Assembly (NCBI GenBank): GCA_028565635.1
Contig: JAOXYB010029400.1
Coordinates: 1 to 30,979, forward strand
Reading direction: 5' to 3'
DNA length: 30,979 nucleotides
DNA from: Phoronis ovalis
Lineage: Eukaryota > Phoronida > Phoronidae
The notes beneath the pieces are model-generated. The model saw nothing but the letters and a program-made list of their open reading frames with translations, was not told the origin of the DNA and ran no database searches. Of this stretch, positions 9,528 to 18,974 are shown piece by piece (position 1 is the first letter of the stretch; every line of letters begins with the position of its first letter). The position numbers were made by a program, and so were the translations under genes.

Positions 9528-10047
9528 CTAAAAAAAGAATACCAAGAAAATACTAATGACAATGGCACTTATGATGCAGCATTAGTAATTCCAATCAAAA
9601 TATTACAGCACATATTACAGACTAGCATCTATAATGACAGAATCTGGGATCTGTGGTTCATAGACACACATCCGACTTGTTGTCCAAACGCAAGAATATT
9701 TTATGATAGAATTCCTGGATTATAGGCATACATCCCCCACTTGCTGCCCAACAAGCTATGTCAGAAAAACATTTCATGCCAGAATCCACAGTCTCTGTAT
9801 TATTGGTGCACATTCCAGATTTGCTGCTCAACAAGTAACCTATATAGACTTTTCATGACAGAATCTGCGATATCTTGATTAATGATGCATATTCCAGACT
9901 TGCTTTCAAACAAACCAACCCCATAAAAATGTTCATGACAGCATCAATTACATCCTTTGCCATGTTAACTTAAAAGGCTAAACATTTAATCACATGAAAT
10001 TAAATTTTACAGCAGCCAAATCAAAGGCCACAGGAAAGAACACTTAC
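9528..10047 (-). repeat. Intron with about four degenerate 60-80 bp tandem units
   Basis: Words such as CAGAATCTGGGAT, CACATCCGACTTG, ACATTCCAGATTTGC and AACAAG recur with spacing of 60-80 bp between about 9630 and 9945. The array is collinear with the intron at 29012-29569, so it predates the PRPF6 duplication. Nothing else is recognised. Confidence 0.55.
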
Positions 10048-10174
10048 CTCAGAACTGTTTGCCAGTTCAAATTTATACAGGTATGCCCATGCATCTCCAA
10101 GATCAGGGTCAATTTTAATTGTCCTATGTAGCCAGTCCCGTGTTTTGTTTAATTTCCTTTCTGACCAAAACAAT
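10048..10174 (-). pseudogene. PRPF6: PRPF6 pseudogene exon ([18 protein letters not shown])
   Basis: The exon encodes LFWSERK, then [18 protein letters not shown], ending NSSE, the last full HAT repeat of PRPF6. It has acceptor TTTGCAG, donor GTAAGT and 127 nt. The reading frame is intact and the encoded protein is identical to the upstream copy at 29570-29696. Confidence 0.92.
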
Positions 10175-10955
10175 CTGCAAAGAAGCTTACAACCTTGCAG
10201 AAGCTACCAGGTTCTTTTTTTGCTAAACAGAAGTCCGACTTAATAGGCTGAATATAAGTATTGCTTGCTAACTAGGACACTGTTTTGCAAGCCTTTTAGT
10301 CAACCAAACATATTTGGTAATGGGTAATGATTTTTAAGGGTTCTCAGCTATTTCAAGTACATTTCAATTTCAAGGACTATTTCAGAAACCTGCTCATTTC
10401 ATCCACTTCAAGTCTGTACAAAAATTAACCGTACTATACATGTATACCTAGCTTTAAAATTTTTTTTTACAAATAACTAGAAATTAAATAATATTTGATT
10501 CCAGCTATATATAATCAAAGTATTGTAATTATGTTTTAATATGCCTACTGTGAGATTGATACTTGACTAATTAACCTTCTACCAATTAAAGACTTGAATG
10601 CTTCCGATAATTTTCCTACTTCATATAAATGAGCATGGAAGCGTGAAATGTATGTGAAATATATTTATTATTGTTTTATTGCCAAATGTAATATTTAGCA
10701 AAATGTATGATATATATCGATATTGCTATAATTCATCTTCTGATAACAGTGGCACCTAGTCCAAAGCAGGCATTCCCCTTGGTCAGGGGTCATGACTATG
10801 ACAGGATTACAAAATACACACAGTTTCTATGCAATCTTATCCTCTCATAACGTTTAGTCAAATAAATATTGGGTAATACCAGTAAATAGCAATCGCATCT
10901 TTAAACTTGTCGATCGGCACGCATCAGCACAATACTTGTAGGAATGTTCACTTAC
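10175..10955 (-). other. PRPF6 pseudogene intron; source-like copy of the 1-245 relic
   Basis: Collinear with 29697-30428. Positions 10681-10892 are the part repeated at 1-245. It holds no exon or mobile element that I can identify. Confidence 0.5.
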
Positions 10956-11094
10956 TTTGAAACAGCTACCAAAACATGAGGATCATGTTCACATCTATGT
11001 AAAGCATCTACAGACTTTGTTTTTCTTTGAGGACAGTTTTCCATAAAAATTGCTTCAGCCCATAAGACACCGGAAGTAGGACATTCTGGTAAGG
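10956..11094 (-). pseudogene. PRPF6: PRPF6 pseudogene exon ([16 protein letters not shown])
   Basis: 139 nt, acceptor TTTCAG, donor GTAAGT. It reads [17 protein letters not shown], then [19 protein letters not shown]. Against the intact exon at 30429-30567 it has two replacements at conserved sites: LQECP to LPECP, and NRPQR to NCPQR (CGT to TGT). Both fit relaxed selection in this copy. Confidence 0.92.
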
Positions 11095-11644
11095 CTGAAA
11101 ATTATTTTAGATAAAATTATTTTTTGCTTGTTTCTGATCATTTAAAAGCGTTTTGTGAACTTATAAATTTGTGTCTAATAACCTATCTTTTTGTGTCTAT
11201 AAATACTTCACCCTAACTTTTTGCAATCTAACATGAGAATTATGTAATTACATCTTTTACATTTTTTTAAAACTTAAGCTAATAAGCTTAATATTAAGTT
11301 TAATTTTTTTCTTGTTTGTATGCCATAAGCAGATTTGAAAAACAATTGTGTTTTCTAACATTCAATATTCGAAAAACATAAATATATTTTCAAATTTTGC
11401 TACAATCAGGAACAAAATTATGACATACCAACAAACTGGTAATTTCAGAGTAATATATTTAATAATTATTTAGTTTCCAGTTTCTTAACGTACAATATGC
11501 AAAATTTTTCATATTTTCCAACAGCAAGCGGAATTAAAATCAAAAATATTTTGCAACAAATAGGAATAGATAAAAGTGGATAATCTAAGGATATTTTAAA
11601 GGTTTGGCAACTTCTCATATTTAAAAAACCATGTATTATATTAC
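11095..11644 (-). other. Intron, AT-rich, nothing recognised
   Basis: The distal half (11330-11630) is paralogous to 30640-30910. No exon or element was identified. The minus frame at 11466-11678 is the neighbouring exon reading through into the intron. Confidence 0.5.
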
Positions 11645-11712
11645 CTTTGGCCATCAAAGCTTGAGCAATATTTTTCATTCCTCCTCTCTTTTCAACTCTT
11701 ACTGCTTCCGAC
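11645..11712 (-). pseudogene. PRPF6: PRPF6 pseudogene exon (GGMKNIAQALMAK)
   Basis: 68 nt between ATATAG and GTAATA. It reads WSEAVRVEKRGGMKNIAQAL and MAK, matching LESVRLEYRAGLKNIANTL of the human protein. Frame intact; the first codon is split with the exon at 11964-12097. Confidence 0.88.
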
Positions 11713-11963
11713 CTATATAAAAGTAAACTGAGATGAAAATAAATGTGCTCCTAGAACTCTGTAACATTCCACATCACCTTTCATTCTCAATTACCAATGC
11801 ACTGTAATCAAACTGTTTCAAAAACTAGTCCATGTTTTAACTATTATTACCTGGATATGACATGCACACGATTGCAGCTATCAATTGTTGGTATTGTTTT
11901 CACAATTAAGCAAATTAAAGGATTTTTTTTCAGGAATTTGAATTTAAGAATTCTTTTAACTAC

Positions 11964-12097
11964 CATAAATCTGGATTTTTCTTGTTTTTCAATCTGGCTT
12001 TTTCCAAAATTGTTCTGGCCTTCGTAAGATTGCCAGACTTTTCTTCCAGCCTTGAGAGCAATATCCACATAGGAGTGGCCTGGGGACATTTTTTCAA
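11964..12097 (-). pseudogene. PRPF6: PRPF6 pseudogene exon ([20 protein letters not shown])
   Basis: 134 nt, acceptor TTGTAG, donor GTAGTT. It reads [20 protein letters not shown], then [15 protein letters not shown] and KKNPDLW, a HAT repeat pair of PRPF6. Frame intact. The open frames at 11797-12027 and 11847-12089 are other-frame shadows. Confidence 0.9.
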
Positions 12098-12664
12098 CTA
12101 CAACAAAAAGGAACAGATAATTAGATTCAAAATGTAAATAAATTTAGTATACGACATTACCTTACTTCATGTGTATAAAAGCTAGTTTGGACCAGTAGAC
12201 TATATGCTTCCAAGCGGTCATAAACCCAAAATTCAGTGTTTTCAGAATGAATCATGCAAGCAGACAGAGAACTTTATATATAATTGGGTCTAACTGTTTA
12301 TTCACCAAGCGCAACTGGTGGAAATGTCTGGCTACCATTAGTGGCACCACCAAGTGCATGTACTATTACCTTAATGTGTTATCTTAACAGCAGTCAGAGT
12401 AAAAAACTAATGATGGATATTGCAGGTCTCGATAACTTTCATTGATTAGTGGCAAATACTGAGTAATGATCTGATGATTTAACATTAATTACTACTTTTT
12501 TTTTTCTTAACTGTGAGACAGAGAATGTACACCATGATGCAGAAGGCACGTCTGTATGATAATAGTAATATTGTATGATGTGCAGGCATTTTTTGCCCTA
12601 TTATTAGAAGAAAGACCTTATATGACTTTGGTAAATTTATCGTCTTATTACATAAAGTCATTAC
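12098..12664 (-). other. Intron, nothing recognised
   Basis: AT-rich intron of the PRPF6 pseudogene. No repeat with a copy elsewhere in the window, and no credible open frame. Confidence 0.5.
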
Positions 12665-12739
12665 CCCTTGATTGTAAGCTTCTCTTGCAGCTTCCTTATC
12701 TGACAACTGCTCAGCGATCTGACCTTTCATCATCCATAA
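12665..12739 (-). pseudogene. PRPF6: PRPF6 pseudogene exon (LWMMKGQIAEQLSDKEAARE)
   Basis: 75 nt, phase 0 on both sides, acceptor TTTCCAG, donor GTAATG. It reads LWMMKGQIAEQLSDK, then AREAYNQG, nearly identical to the human segment LWMMKGQIEEQ to AREAYNQG. Frame intact. Confidence 0.92.
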
Positions 12740-13059
12740 CTGGAAATAAATAAGCCACATAACTTGTAAGTTTGTTTTATTGTAGTGTGGAACGTTCCAT
12801 GTAATCATGTTTTATTTCCCATAGATGATCTAGGAACATCATGCTCTTACATGTACATCTACAGTCATTTTTATATACTAGCCCTTTTAATCACTGCTAC
12901 AAATTATATGCCTTGCTGGATCTTGTCATTAAATAAGAAAGTTGTAGGCTTAAGGTATTCAATTATTTCATATCAATCCTTACAGCAAAATCTGAATAAT
13001 GCCCAGCTGAATCTTGTTATGTGAATAAGAAAGTTGGGGCTAAGTGCATTAATTTTTAC

Positions 13060-13160
13060 CTTAGCAAAATCTGAATAATGTTTAACAGCACTTTCCAGAG
13101 AGACTTTGCCTGCTGAATATCTCCTAGGCACCATTCTAGTTTCACCGACTTCATCATCAC
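13060..13160 (-). pseudogene. PRPF6: PRPF6 pseudogene exon with 1-nt deletion
   Basis: The first 20 codons read VMMKSVKLEWCLGDIQQAKS. After SL the frame shifts by -1, because a Cys codon has lost its third base (CTCTGGAAAG near 13095). The remainder, ESAVKHYSDFAK, is in another frame. Acceptor TGTAG, donor GTAAAA; length 101 where 102 would be in phase. Introns on both sides (12740-13059 and 13161-13462) hold nothing recognised. Confidence 0.9.
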
Positions 13161-13462
13161 CTACACACAAGTAAAAAATAATATAAAAACATGCAAATCC
13201 CGTAGTTGTGTGTAACTGTCCTCTGATAAAAGCTTGCAAAATTTGGATTTAGAGGTACATGTACCCAGGTTGTTCCTCAAAAAAACATGAGTGCACTAGT
13301 GGGTAAACAAATGTTAAACAAATCCATATTACAGATCAATGGAAGGACTGAGACTGCGGAAGAAAGTACAAAAATGTTTCATTTATTCACTGTCGAGGTA
13401 TTATAATGACAGACATATATATGCTATATTCTTGTTGACCAATAAGCTGAACCACGGCATAC

Positions 13463-13625
13463 TCTTGCAGTTGGCGCACTTGTTCGAGCTTTCTGTAACA
13501 ATTTTCTAGCTCTTTCAAATTCATTGTTCTCACTCTCAAGCTTCACGGCAGCTAGCCAAATCTCTTGACTTCGGATTGGCTTGGAAAGCAAGCGCTAATA
13601 TACTCCTAGCAGCTGGCACATCTTC
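13463..13625 (-). pseudogene. PRPF6: PRPF6 pseudogene exon with 2-nt deletion
   Basis: It begins [20 protein letters not shown] and continues, after a 2-nt loss near 13565, in a new frame as [20 protein letters not shown] and [13 protein letters not shown]. Acceptor TTTGCAG, donor GTATGC; 163 nt where 165 would preserve phase. Confidence 0.91.
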
Positions 13626-14224
13626 CTGCAAATAGAAAGTTAGCGCAATTTATACTGGTAATACCTAGGAATACTAACAACAAAACAGTAACTGCATATA
13701 ATGTTGTCTCATTAGCAGGGCACATTATATTGTGTTTTTCCATAAATAGTTGTAAACCGGATGGAATGATTCTCATTTAACTTGACGTTTATTTTTTCAA
13801 ATCAATGAAACAAGCTTATGAAGATTCTTACTTTTCAATTTTGCAATGTAAAGTTACAGTTAGTAAATATTATCACTAGACCAATAGTTCTTGGTATATC
13901 ACATTATAGCAAAGGGCTAATGCATATAAGGCCTTAAAACACATAATTCATGTCATGTATATCAAAATGTGAGATCTCAGCTGAATATCAAATGAATGGA
14001 CTGTAGCTTTTAGTGGTGGTTTTGCATTAGTCAGTCATAGCTAGCTAATGGATAAAATGTGGCTGAAGCCAGACAATAGTGTATTCATAAGTATCACTGA
14101 ATATCTAAAAATAATTCACTGTTTTGATTGAAGCCTGAATCTACTCGGAAACATTTCAGCATACTGTCATACTGTCATACCCGATACATAATGCTAAATT
14201 ACAAGTAGACATATCAGAGCTTAC
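13626..14224 (-). other. Intron, nothing recognised
   Basis: AT-rich intron. A short direct repeat ATACTGTCAT ATACTGTCAT-like pair is at 14160-14180. Otherwise no feature was found. Confidence 0.45.
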
Positions 14225-14322
14225 AGCCAGCCATTTTGACTTTGCTCCCATCAGCCACAGTACTTCTGCCTTAGGACAATGAGCTACATGCAGCTTTCTG
14301 TAGTAATGCCTCCAATGTTTCT
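14225..14322 (-). pseudogene. PRPF6: PRPF6 pseudogene exon with 4-nt palindromic insertion
   Basis: It reads [11 protein letters not shown], is interrupted, and then continues [20 protein letters not shown] in another frame. The extra four bases lie in AGCTGCATGTAGC (minus strand, near 14287-14290), where AGCTGTAGC would be in frame. The shift produces a TAA soon after. Acceptor TTCCAG, donor GTAAGC; 98 nt where 94 preserves phase. Confidence 0.91.
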
Positions 14323-14597
14323 CTGGAAAAAAATAGTTCCTGATAACAAGAGAACAGAATAATTCATTGAGCTAGAGATTTGTGGAGCTAATATAATAAT
14401 ACTGACACTTAATAACAGAAGAATGAGAAACAAATTGTTAAGATACTTATTATTGGTGCAGGTAATTCTCAAAGCGTCTGAAAAAATATATGATCACAGC
14501 AAAAACCCTAAAGTTACTACTTACTCCAACTATAAATAGCAGGATGCTGACTTTGTCACTATAAGCAGTTTTAATTGTTCAACTGAATAACAAATAC

Positions 14598-14719
14598 CTT
14601 GTGCCATGGTTTTTCTCAAAATAAGCTGCTTGTAGCCATATGCCTTTCTTGCTTTGAAACACAGTAAGAGCATAGGCATAGATAGCTCTGGCACATTCAT
14701 AAGCTTCATGGGATGCGCA
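14598..14719 (-). pseudogene. PRPF6: PRPF6 pseudogene exon ([18 protein letters not shown])
   Basis: 122 nt, acceptor TTTACAG, donor GTATTT. It reads [20 protein letters not shown] and [19 protein letters not shown], aligning with [20 protein letters not shown] of human PRPF6. The frame is intact, but the usual VWLRAA is IWLQAA. Confidence 0.91.
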
Positions 14720-15576
14720 CTGTAAAAATACATGTACTGTAGTACATCATATTAGCTGTGACCTTTGTCCTCAAGAGGACAGGGATAATGAATGAGGGGA
14801 CAAAAGATTTATTTTATTTATGTATATCATAGATTACACATAACAAAATGACTATAGTCTGTAGTCTAGACTGCATATTATTATTGTAATATCATTTATT
14901 GTAAAATATCATAATATTTGGTTGTATAATATTACACTATATGATGAGCAGAAAAAATCATGTACTAGTAAGTCCCTAAAAAGTGTCAATACTTGCTTTA
15001 TTTAATATAATATATGCTATTTTGGTATGTATACAGAACATATGCCTTTGGGTATACATTTGATACTGGGTGAACATTTGATACTGGATAAATATTTGAT
15101 ACTGGATAAATATTTGATACATGTACTAGGTACAAACTAAAAAACTAACTGTATAAGATTTAAAAATGCCAAAAAAGGGACTGAGGTCAGCCTACAAAAT
15201 GACCTAAACAAATTTTTTGATTGGACACAAATTAAAGGTAAGTGTCATTCTCACAGCTAATTATTAATAAAGTTGCAACGTAAGGATTGTGCTGATGTGA
15301 TTTTCCATACGAGATACAGCTACTTCAAGTAACACAGAGCATGAAGATTGTGCATTCTATACATCATAAAATATGTTCACTATTACATAAATTATATATG
15401 GTGTAGAAATTAATATACTAGCAAGATCGAAGGAATTAATAAATACATACTAAACATTCAAATGGTTATTTCTACTTTTTACTTCTAAGTAATTATAAAT
15501 GCAGTACGTACAACACTGTTGGAATAATCAGTTTTAGATAGCCTTGACACAACAATATTATCAAAAGGAAACTTAC
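14720..15576 (-). other. Intron with a short tandem repeat
   Basis: At 15055-15115 a 17-18 bp unit, TTTGATACTGGATAAATA, repeats about four times with small changes and ends in GATACATGTACTAGG, another palindrome-bearing variant. The rest of the intron holds nothing that I recognise. Confidence 0.6.
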
Positions 15577-15646
15577 AGCTTCAGCATCTTCTAACCATGT
15601 GTGTTTTCGATCTTCATCTTCTATTCCAAAACCGATCACCGCTCGT
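15577..15646 (-). pseudogene. PRPF6: PRPF6 pseudogene exon ([18 protein letters not shown])
   Basis: 70 nt, acceptor ATTTTAG, donor GTAAGT. It reads [20 protein letters not shown] and DAEA, matching [20 protein letters not shown] of human PRPF6 with one extra acidic residue. Upstream is the 6.5 kb intron hosting the TRIM block. Confidence 0.92.
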
Positions 15647-16136
15647 CTAAAATGAAGTATATTTTTTTGCTACAGAACGTGTTGCAAACATCACTGGTTT
15701 TATTACAACAATGGATTTGGGAACAATATTTTTATCAGCAGGTTGTCCGTTTAATATAAACAGACTGTAATATAAATATAGCGAGTTTTAGTACATCTTC
15801 ACTGTCTCCACTTGTTTGATAAAAAACCCTGAGGCGGGCTGTACAACACGTCACACTCATAGTAGGTATCATTCAATTAATCAATGTTGAGATTCTGGTG
15901 TATATAATCATCTAAGAATGGGTAGTCAAGTAAGGCTTACAGCTTTGAATTGGTCATATTTTATTTAAAATATTATAGGTGACCAGATGGGGCAATAAAA
16001 TAAATGCTCTACAATAGAAAATATTATTATAAAATATAAAAAAAATTTCAAAAAACAATACAAGCGGGAACTTTTGAAACATACAGGTAAAATAAATATA
16101 AAATCAAATTCTGGAGGCAATTTTAAACTAGTAACG
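15647..16136 (-). other. PRPF6 pseudogene intron left of the nested TRIM block
   Basis: AT-rich with no recognisable feature. The similarity to the TRIM copy 1 flank starts at about 16137 (GATCTAGATCACAC), marking the left edge of the duplicated TRIM block. Confidence 0.5.
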
Positions 16137-16850
16137 AGATCTAGATCACACACAGCATATTTGTATATATTATTGTTATCTCCAGTAGACATGAATATTG
16201 TAAGGTATTTTTTTAATAGGTCAGTACATGCTATTCAAATATCTATCAAGGCATTTATAAGACACTTAATTTTAGGGAGAACACTGTTATTTAACCACAA
16301 ATCAAGTTAAATAATGATACTGCTTTTAGAAGATAAATTGACTAATTCACCTTAGTTTCATGTAATCAAAAGAAGTAATTTTTTAAATTTGGCATGGCAG
16401 ATACAAAAATAGAGAACAAGCTCTGTGTCAATGTAGATTTTATTATTGATTAATTCAAGACGGGACTGTGTTCTCCCCTAACTTAAGTTGTCCAAGAATG
16501 TTTGCAGAGACTGATATCACTGGAAATCATGCAGGTGCATGACCACTTTTATTAGTCACTGTACAGTAAGTGGGCAAGGTATAAGATCGAGCCAACCCTT
16601 TTGCAAATCTCAAATTAATTTATGTAATTAGTCATTAAATTAAACAACAAGGTGGGTTTGAGTTTATGTTTTATCCTAATTAATATATATCTTAATTATT
16701 GTGCTGAAAGAACTGTTAATTTTCAGGTCTAGTTAATCTTAAATCAAATATTAAGTAAAACTTTAGTAGTTGTACAAGAAATCATGTATATATAAATCAA
16801 TTTTGTCAAATACAAGTAAAGTAACTTTCTTTGTCCATTATTTTTCAGAA
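16137..16850 (+). other. 5' flank of TRIM copy 2
   Basis: Collinear with 250-1626 but without the MITE, whose empty site is GTAC at 16224-16227. A pyrimidine-rich acceptor TTTTTCAG precedes the ATG by two bases, as in copy 1. Several extra palindromic tetranucleotides relative to copy 1 lie at 16528-16541, 16678-16683 and 16692-16697. Confidence 0.6.
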
Positions 16851-18818
16851 ATGGCAAGCAAGTTTCCGACTCTCACAGATATCAGCCGTGACTTTTTAAC
16901 ATGTGCTATTTGTTTGGATCCATATAAAAATCCAAAACAGCTGCCATGTTTACACACACTATGCCTCAAGTGTCTTGAGGAACACATTCAAAGCAGTGCA
17001 CGAGGTGGAAAAATGAAATGTCCCATATGTCAAAAAGAAATAGAAGTGCCTCAAGAGGGAGCTCAATCTTTCACAGATAACTTTTTTGTATCAAGTTTAT
17101 GCGATGTTATCCTCCCTGAAGATAACACTAAAATTATCTGTGACATTTGTGAAGGTCATTTAGTGCCAGCAGTAGCAGTCTGTACAAAGTGCGTTGAACG
17201 TTTGTGCCAAATGTGTAAAGAATATCACCACCGATCTAAGCACACGAGAAACCACCGAGTTCTGTCCCTAGAAGAATACCACACAGGCGAATATTTGAAC
17301 GAATTACGTGCACATCAAAAAAGTTTCTGTCCCAAGCACAAAAATGACGAGTTGAAATTATACTGTAATGACTGTCAACTTTCTGTCTGCCTGCTCTGTA
17401 CAAAACTGCACCACGATCATCACAAAATGGCTTCCCTTAGTGATGCTGCCGGAACGGTTATTCAAGACTTATCTGATGCTGCAGAAAAATTAATTCCAAA
17501 AACAAAGGATCTAAAAACTGTAATAGATGCACAGAAACAAGTTTTAACTAACATAGGGAAGAATTCTGAAAGCGTTATGCAAGATATAGAAACCTGGGCT
17601 AAAGAACTATGCACAAAGGTCAATGACACTAAAGATAAACTTGCCAAAGACATCTCTAACCTAGCTAGAATGGCAACAAAAGAAAATGAAGGAATTCTGG
17701 ATGGATTGTTACAACAGCTTGCCACAGCAGAAAGTACACTGTCATATGGCCAAAGAGTTACAAAATTAGCAAAAGAGACCGAGATACTTCAACAACATTC
17801 TAGTATGAAAGCAATTTTTGATGAACTTCAGGCACAGCCAATTGAATTAAGAGAAACCGTACCAGAGTTTCTGTTTGAGCCATCACAACTACCAGTTGAT
17901 TTAGCCAAGATACAAACAGTGAAAAAGCCAGCTAACACAAAACTATTAAGTATTGCATGGGATCAAACTCCCAAGTTCTTGCAGAAAGCTAAATTTTTGA
18001 ACTCTTTTAAAACCAGTGAGAGACATTCATATAAGATAAATGGAATTGCAGTAGACATGAAAGGCCAAATCCTTGTCACCAGTGTTGACACAAATGCAGT
18101 AAATGTATACAACAGACAAGGTCAATTACAAGGCACCATTGGTACAGAAGGGGCACATAAACTATTGAAACCAACAGATGTCACCACTGATGCTAATGAA
18201 AATACCTTAGTAACAGATCAAGAGCAGCGTAGAATCCTTATTTACGATAAAAACAAGGCACTGAAAACAGTTTTAAAAGACAAGTTTCTTACTGTTGGTT
18301 TCATTGCAACAAACCAACTGAAAGAGATTGTGTTAGTTGATTATAACAGATCATCACTTAAACTATTGGATTATACTGGACATGTACAAGAAATTATAGA
18401 CTATAATACTATAGGAGTTGATATTTTAAACCCTATGAGTGTTGTAACAAACAACAGAAATGAAATCATTGTAGCAGATCACTCATCTAAAGCTGTTTAT
18501 ATCCTTGATGGTCATGGACACAAGCTACATTGTTACCAGCCATCAGGTAATCTGGCTCTACAAGACCCTTGTGTGGTATGTACTGATGAGTGGGGTTATA
18601 TTATTGTGGCTGATCGTACTGGTAACAGTCTCCATCTAGTGTCTAGTACAGGTGAACACCTAGCTCTCCTGGCTACCAATGAGAATGATCTGATCATGCC
18701 AACTGGAGTAGCCATCAGTGGACCAGGGGAACTGGTGGTGGTACAGAGCGATGGAAAAGTGAAATTTTACAAGTACTTACAAATTAAACTTTCCACAAAA
18801 ACTTACATGACTGCCTGA
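16851..18818 (+). CDS. TRIM-NHL-type RING E3 ubiquitin ligase, copy 2 (open, altered C-terminus)
   Basis: This 655-residue single-exon frame is closely similar to copy 1 throughout. The RING ligands are all kept (C18, C21, C33, H35, C38, C41, C57, C60), as are both B-boxes, the coiled coil and the NHL-like propeller. Divergence is concentrated in the blades (for example SFKTSERHSYKINGIAVD against SFNSNPRDTDNGIAVD in copy 1), which could alter ligand recognition. The usual end FYKYLDV is replaced by FYKYLQIKLSTKTYMTA because the gene runs into PRPF6-derived minisatellite DNA at about 18780. It therefore lacks the normal TRIM 3' flank, and its polyadenylation must come from elsewhere. It lies antisense inside an intron of the PRPF6 pseudogene. 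Open frame and conserved zinc ligands suggest function, but expression is unproven. Confidence 0.88.
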   Translation: MASKFPTLTDISRDFLTCAICLDPYKNPKQLPCLHTLCLKCLEEHIQSSARGGKMKCPICQKEIEVPQEGAQSFTDNFFVSSLCDVILPEDNTKIICDICEGHLVPAVAVCTKCVERLCQMCKEYHHRSKHTRNHRVLSLEEYHTGEYLNELRAHQKSFCPKHKNDELKLYCNDCQLSVCLLCTKLHHDHHKMASLSDAAGTVIQDLSDAAEKLIPKTKDLKTVIDAQKQVLTNIGKNSESVMQDIETWAKELCTKVNDTKDKLAKDISNLARMATKENEGILDGLLQQLATAESTLSYGQRVTKLAKETEILQQHSSMKAIFDELQAQPIELRETVPEFLFEPSQLPVDLAKIQTVKKPANTKLLSIAWDQTPKFLQKAKFLNSFKTSERHSYKINGIAVDMKGQILVTSVDTNAVNVYNRQGQLQGTIGTEGAHKLLKPTDVTTDANENTLVTDQEQRRILIYDKNKALKTVLKDKFLTVGFIATNQLKEIVLVDYNRSSLKLLDYTGHVQEIIDYNTIGVDILNPMSVVTNNRNEIIVADHSSKAVYILDGHGHKLHCYQPSGNLALQDPCVVCTDEWGYIIVADRTGNSLHLVSSTGEHLALLATNENDLIMPTGVAISGPGELVVVQSDGKVKFYKYLQIKLSTKTYMTA

Positions 18819-18973
18819 CATGTGTGTATATGCATGCTGCCTGCACAAACTTACATGCTTGTCTGACATGTGTATAAACTTTTCACACAAACTTACATGA
18901 TTGCCTGACATGTGTGTATGCTTCCCACCTTCTCACAATTTTCTGCATCTTTTATCCAGTTCTCTGTTGATTT
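18786..18973 (-). repeat. PRPF6 exon fragment and splice-donor minisatellite between TRIM copies 2 and 3
   Basis: Three units of about 40-49 bp begin AAACTTACATG (about 18799, 18847, 18887). They match the minisatellite at 22028-22185. From 18887 to 18973 the sequence matches the PRPF6 exon at 22166-22277 on the minus strand and encodes (in pieces) DAENCEK, then IHTCQAIM. A 2-nt deletion has turned the Gln-Trp codons into CTGG. The match ends at the junction with TRIM copy 3 at about 18973-18975 (ATTTTCAACTTCC). Confidence 0.87.
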
Positions 18974-18974
18974 T

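Noticed and set aside
9375-9725. 116-codon plus-strand open frame.
   Set aside because: It is antisense to the last PRPF6 exon and its intron repeat, and is not preserved in the paralogue at 28.9 kb.
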